The notes under the pieces: generated by a model | The model's database searches: none | Told to the model about the DNA's origin: nothing | What the model saw: the letters and a program-made list of their open reading frames with translations, nothing else | Program-made: the position numbers and the translations under genes | Shown here: one piece after another, positions 40,982-43,629 of the stretch | How the letters are laid out: the number at the start of each line of letters is the position of its first letter | Position numbering within the stretch: the first letter of the stretch is position 1 | NCBI GenBank assembly: GCA_017615615.1 | Contig: JAFZZW010000082.1 | Span: 1-43,629, forward strand | DNA length: 43,629 nt | Reading direction: 5' to 3' | DNA from: Bacteroidales bacterium | GTDB taxonomy: Bacteria; Bacteroidota; Bacteroidia; Bacteroidales; UBA932

Positions 40982-43303
40982 ATGAAACGAATCCTCTTCG
41001 CGCTTGCGGCGCTGCTCGTCCTTGCAGCCGGCTGCACCAAGGAAGTAGACCCTACATCGGTCAGGCTTGACAAGCACGAGCTCACAATCTCCGTGGGAGA
41101 GACCATCACGCTCGTAGCCACCATCGCCCCGTCCAACGCCACCAACACTGCCGTCAATTGGAGCAGCTCCAAACCCACCGTGGCCGACGTCGACAAGGAC
41201 GGCAAAGTTACTGCTTTGGCTGAAGGCCAGGCCAGCATCACCGTAGCCACCAAAGCCGGAGGCTTCACCGATGCGTGCATCGTCACTGTTATCAGCAAGC
41301 CCGTCCCCGTTACCGGTGTCAAGCTGGACAAGACGGAACTTGAGATAACGGAGGAAGATATATACGGTCTCACCGCTACGGTGGAACCCGCAAATGCCAC
41401 CAACCAGAATGTATCCTTCTCCAGCAGCGACGATGAAGTTGCAACTGTCGATAACCTCGGGTATGTACGCGCGCACAGGGCCGGCAAGACCACCGTTACC
41501 GTGAAAACGGAAGACGGCGGCTTCACCGCAAGCTGCGAGGTGACGGTCGTCATGGAAACGATTCCCGTCTCGGGCGTGTGGGTCCTTCCCGAAGAGGTCA
41601 CGCTCCAGAAAGGAGAGACCGCCACGCTCCAGTGGTACGTGGAACCGGAAGTAGCCACCGACCGCTCCGTCAAGTTCAGCTCCAGCGATACCAAAATTGC
41701 AACCGTCTCCGACGAGGGCGTTGTTACAGCGGTCGATTATGGCACCGCCACAGTCACCATCACAACCAACGACGGTGGCTTTACCGACGAGTGCAAGGTA
41801 ACGGTAGCGGCGGTGGCCGAAAGCGTTTCCGTGCAGCCGGAGGCGGTTGAATTGGTCGAGGGCCAGACCGTTCAGCTCAGTGCGAGCGTCTCCCCGAAGG
41901 ATGCGCTGCAGGATGTTGACTGGGCTTCAGGGGATAACAGCATTGCCACGGTCGATGATGGCGGCCTTGTTACCGCGATAGCTCCCGGTACAGCAAAGAT
42001 TTACGCTCGTTCAAGGGCATATACGGACAAGCAGGGTTACTGCGAAGTGACGGTCACGGCTGAATATTCGCTCAAAGGCATCAGCCTCACTCCCTCCGAA
42101 CTCGACCTGAAGGTTGGCGAAGCCAGGACTCTTACCGTAATCTATACCCCCGAATACGCTGCCAACAAAACCGTCAGCTGGAAATCAAGCAACGGCGATG
42201 TGGCTTCAGTCTCTGCAGAAGGCAAGGTGATCGCCCTCTCGGAAGGCAGCGCCAATATAACCGCCACCTCTGAGGAAGGCGGATTCACCGCAAGCTGCCT
42301 GGTAAACGTAAGCAAAACCGAAGGCGCCAAAGTGTACTATACGCTCTGGTCGACCAACACATTGTTCTTGAACGGGGCCGAAGACCCGATGACAGGATTC
42401 TTCGACATTCGGACTGATACATACGGGTTTAGGTACGATTATCTTGAAGGCATGTGTCATGATGATACGGATATGTATTCGCTTGAGAATTATTACGAAT
42501 GGGAAAAAGGCGGTACAGACCATTCTGATCCTTATCTTTGCAAGAATCGCAAGCCTCTCCATAAGGTGAACAGAAAGAATGAGCGAGACTCGTTTATTTA
42601 CATGTCTTGCTGTCACGGTACGGCGGCCATTGTCTATAAAAGAAGCGATATCTCCTTCAGTTATTACATCGTCAAGGTCAATCCGGACGGGACAAACACG
42701 ACAATGGACATCTCCGGAAACTTCGACAAAATTTTCAACATCCATTGTGCCTCGGCGCCCAATGGAGATGTGCATGTGGTGGCAAGTGTTACCGATTCAT
42801 TCGGTGATGGATACCTGGCACATTTAAAATATGCTTCTGACGGCAGTTGCACTCGGACCATGCTGAAAAAAGTGTACTGGGTCGGGGAGTTTTGGCCGGT
42901 AGTTGGCATATCCGAAGAAGGAGATGTATTCATCCTGTCCAATGACGCGAAATCTGAAGCTATATTATACAAGAACGATAAAGAGGAATCCGTATTCGAA
43001 ACGGCGATGGGTGAAGACATGACTCAGTCTCCTCTTGCACTCCGTGTCGCAGGCGGACACGTTTATACAGCGGTCCAGTATGATAGCGACAGTCATAATT
43101 ACTGCGTTGAGCGGTGTGACGGAAAAATTATCAGGACGCTGGATATAGGCGGCCAAGCTACTCGTGAGATAAAGAATCCCATTGAAGTGTCTTCTTCCGG
43201 CGATTTTTATCTGGTAGCGACTGGTACCATCTACAAGAATGGCAATACCCTGTACACGGTTGCGGATGGTGATTCATTTACGGGGTTCTGCGTAGTGGAG
43301 TAG
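40982..43303 (+). CDS. BIG2 (bacterial Ig-like) repeat surface lipoprotein
   Basis: A 773-residue lipoprotein (lipobox ends at Cys18, VLAAGC). It carries five Ig-like BIG2 domains at about residues 25-104, 110-190, 196-275, 279-359 and 364-444; each has the 'VTGVKLDKTELEI' start and the 'SSxxxVATVDxxGxVTA' then 'GxATVTV' core. Residues 450-773 have no recognised domain and contain repeated strand-like segments, perhaps a beta-propeller-like sensor or binder. Such proteins are usually displayed on the outer membrane and bind host or food-derived ligands. Base composition shifts to lower GC from about 42340. It is followed by rpsF 95 bases later. Confidence 0.85.
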   Translation: MKRILFALAALLVLAAGCTKEVDPTSVRLDKHELTISVGETITLVATIAPSNATNTAVNWSSSKPTVADVDKDGKVTALAEGQASITVATKAGGFTDACIVTVISKPVPVTGVKLDKTELEITEEDIYGLTATVEPANATNQNVSFSSSDDEVATVDNLGYVRAHRAGKTTVTVKTEDGGFTASCEVTVVMETIPVSGVWVLPEEVTLQKGETATLQWYVEPEVATDRSVKFSSSDTKIATVSDEGVVTAVDYGTATVTITTNDGGFTDECKVTVAAVAESVSVQPEAVELVEGQTVQLSASVSPKDALQDVDWASGDNSIATVDDGGLVTAIAPGTAKIYARSRAYTDKQGYCEVTVTAEYSLKGISLTPSELDLKVGEARTLTVIYTPEYAANKTVSWKSSNGDVASVSAEGKVIALSEGSANITATSEEGGFTASCLVNVSKTEGAKVYYTLWSTNTLFLNGAEDPMTGFFDIRTDTYGFRYDYLEGMCHDDTDMYSLENYYEWEKGGTDHSDPYLCKNRKPLHKVNRKNERDSFIYMSCCHGTAAIVYKRSDISFSYYIVKVNPDGTNTTMDISGNFDKIFNIHCASAPNGDVHVVASVTDSFGDGYLAHLKYASDGSCTRTMLKKVYWVGEFWPVVGISEEGDVFILSNDAKSEAILYKNDKEESVFETAMGEDMTQSPLALRVAGGHVYTAVQYDSDSHNYCVERCDGKIIRTLDIGGQATREIKNPIEVSSSGDFYLVATGTIYKNGNTLYTVADGDSFTGFCVVE

Positions 43304-43328
43304 GGAATTTCTCCGCCGTTCAAAATAA

Positions 43329-43360
43329 TTTGGTTATTTACAAAAGAATAACTATCTTTG
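43329..43360 (+). promoter_or_regulatory. rpsF promoter
   Basis: TTTG (43329-43332), 20-base spacer, TATCTTTG (43353-43360). The expected transcription start is near 43364, at the foot of the hairpin at 43364-43379. Confidence 0.72.
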
Positions 43361-43363
43361 CGA

Positions 43364-43379
43364 CCCCAAAAATTTGGGG
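43364..43379 (+). promoter_or_regulatory. Hairpin in the rpsF leader
   Basis: CCCCAAA AA TTTGGGG, a perfect 7-base inverted repeat at the predicted 5' end of the transcript, 19 bases before the ATG at 43399. It could stabilise the message or take part in autoregulation by ribosomal proteins; this is inference from position only. Confidence 0.55.
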
Positions 43380-43398
43380 TTAATACAATTATAGTTTT

Positions 43399-43629
43399 AT
43401 GATCAAACAGTACGAAACCGTTTTCATTGCAACTCCCGTTTTGTCTGACACCCAGATGAAGGAAGCGGTTGCCAAGTACACCAAGCTCATCGCCGACAAC
43501 GGAGGTGAGGTCGTGTACGAAGAGGATTGGGGGCTCAAGCAGCTCGCGTACCCGATCCAGCACAAGACATCAGGATTCTATTACCTGATCCAGTTCAAGG
43601 CGGACCCTCAGTTCGTCAGTACTCTCGAG
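43399..43629 (+). CDS. rpsF: 30S ribosomal protein S6, N-terminal part (3' end outside window)
   Basis: The first 77 codons of ribosomal protein S6, continuing past the window edge. 'MIKQYETVFIATPVLSDTQM', then 'ADNGGEVVYEEDWGLKQLAY' and 'GFYYLIQFKADP', match the beta-alpha-beta-beta-alpha-beta fold of S6, which binds 16S rRNA with S18. The start ATG follows a leader with a hairpin and a strong TATCTTTG promoter. rpsR and rplI would be expected downstream but are not visible. Confidence 0.95.
   Translation, partial: MIKQYETVFIATPVLSDTQMKEAVAKYTKLIADNGGEVVYEEDWGLKQLAYPIQHKTSGFYYLIQFKADPQFVSTLE

Overview
The window looks like chromosomal DNA of a high-GC member of the Bacteroidota, most likely Bacteroidales. 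Many genes are preceded by the Bacteroidota sigma factor -7 element TAnnTTTG, sometimes with an upstream TTG or TTTG 19-20 bases away. Secreted proteins carry short signal peptides ending in AQ or lipoboxes, and the gene content (YitT pairs, BIG2 lipoproteins, DUF2490, clostripain-like lipoprotein, TIGR04076) fits the group. I cannot name a genus; an Alistipes- or Cryptobacteroides-like lineage would fit the GC content. No phage, insertion sequence or CRISPR array was seen.

Layout: 1-9.7 kb holds the gyrA 3' end, a TPR protein, a CapA-like phosphoesterase, a SPOR lipoprotein, a degenerate M28 peptidase with a TonB C-terminal domain, leuS and two overlapping YitT genes. 9.8-16 kb holds a membrane AraC-type regulator, pgi, a GDPD lipoprotein, and divergent glpK-glpF-rluA, a small glycerol module. 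16-18.7 kb (minus strand) is a four-gene cassette: a secreted YD-like protein, a VTC-domain polyphosphate-polymerase-like protein, DUF4956 and DUF2490.

18.8-28.6 kb is the most striking part. It is an almost gapless plus-strand run of ten genes: a short rubredoxin, a chorismate mutase-AroB fusion, AroC, an AroE-AroK fusion and DAHP synthase. It continues through overlapping start and stop codons into a radical SAM protein, an ATP-grasp-like protein, a WbqC-like protein, a family 2 glycosyltransferase and a DegT-type aminotransferase. This couples aromatic precursor supply to an uncharacterised tailoring or glycoconjugate module.

28.6-43.6 kb holds TIGR04076, folD, a C11 protease lipoprotein, xerD, a 72-bp minisatellite, a repeat-bearing ComEA-like protein, rsmI, tdk, two unrecognised exported proteins, hsp20, cysE-cysK, a tRNA-Val, a histidine phosphatase, a five-domain BIG2 lipoprotein and the start of rpsF. 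This part is unusually rich in palindromes and repeats: 36.77, 37.37-37.46, 32.9-33.03 and 40.73 kb.

Functions are assigned from recognised motifs only; no database search was run.
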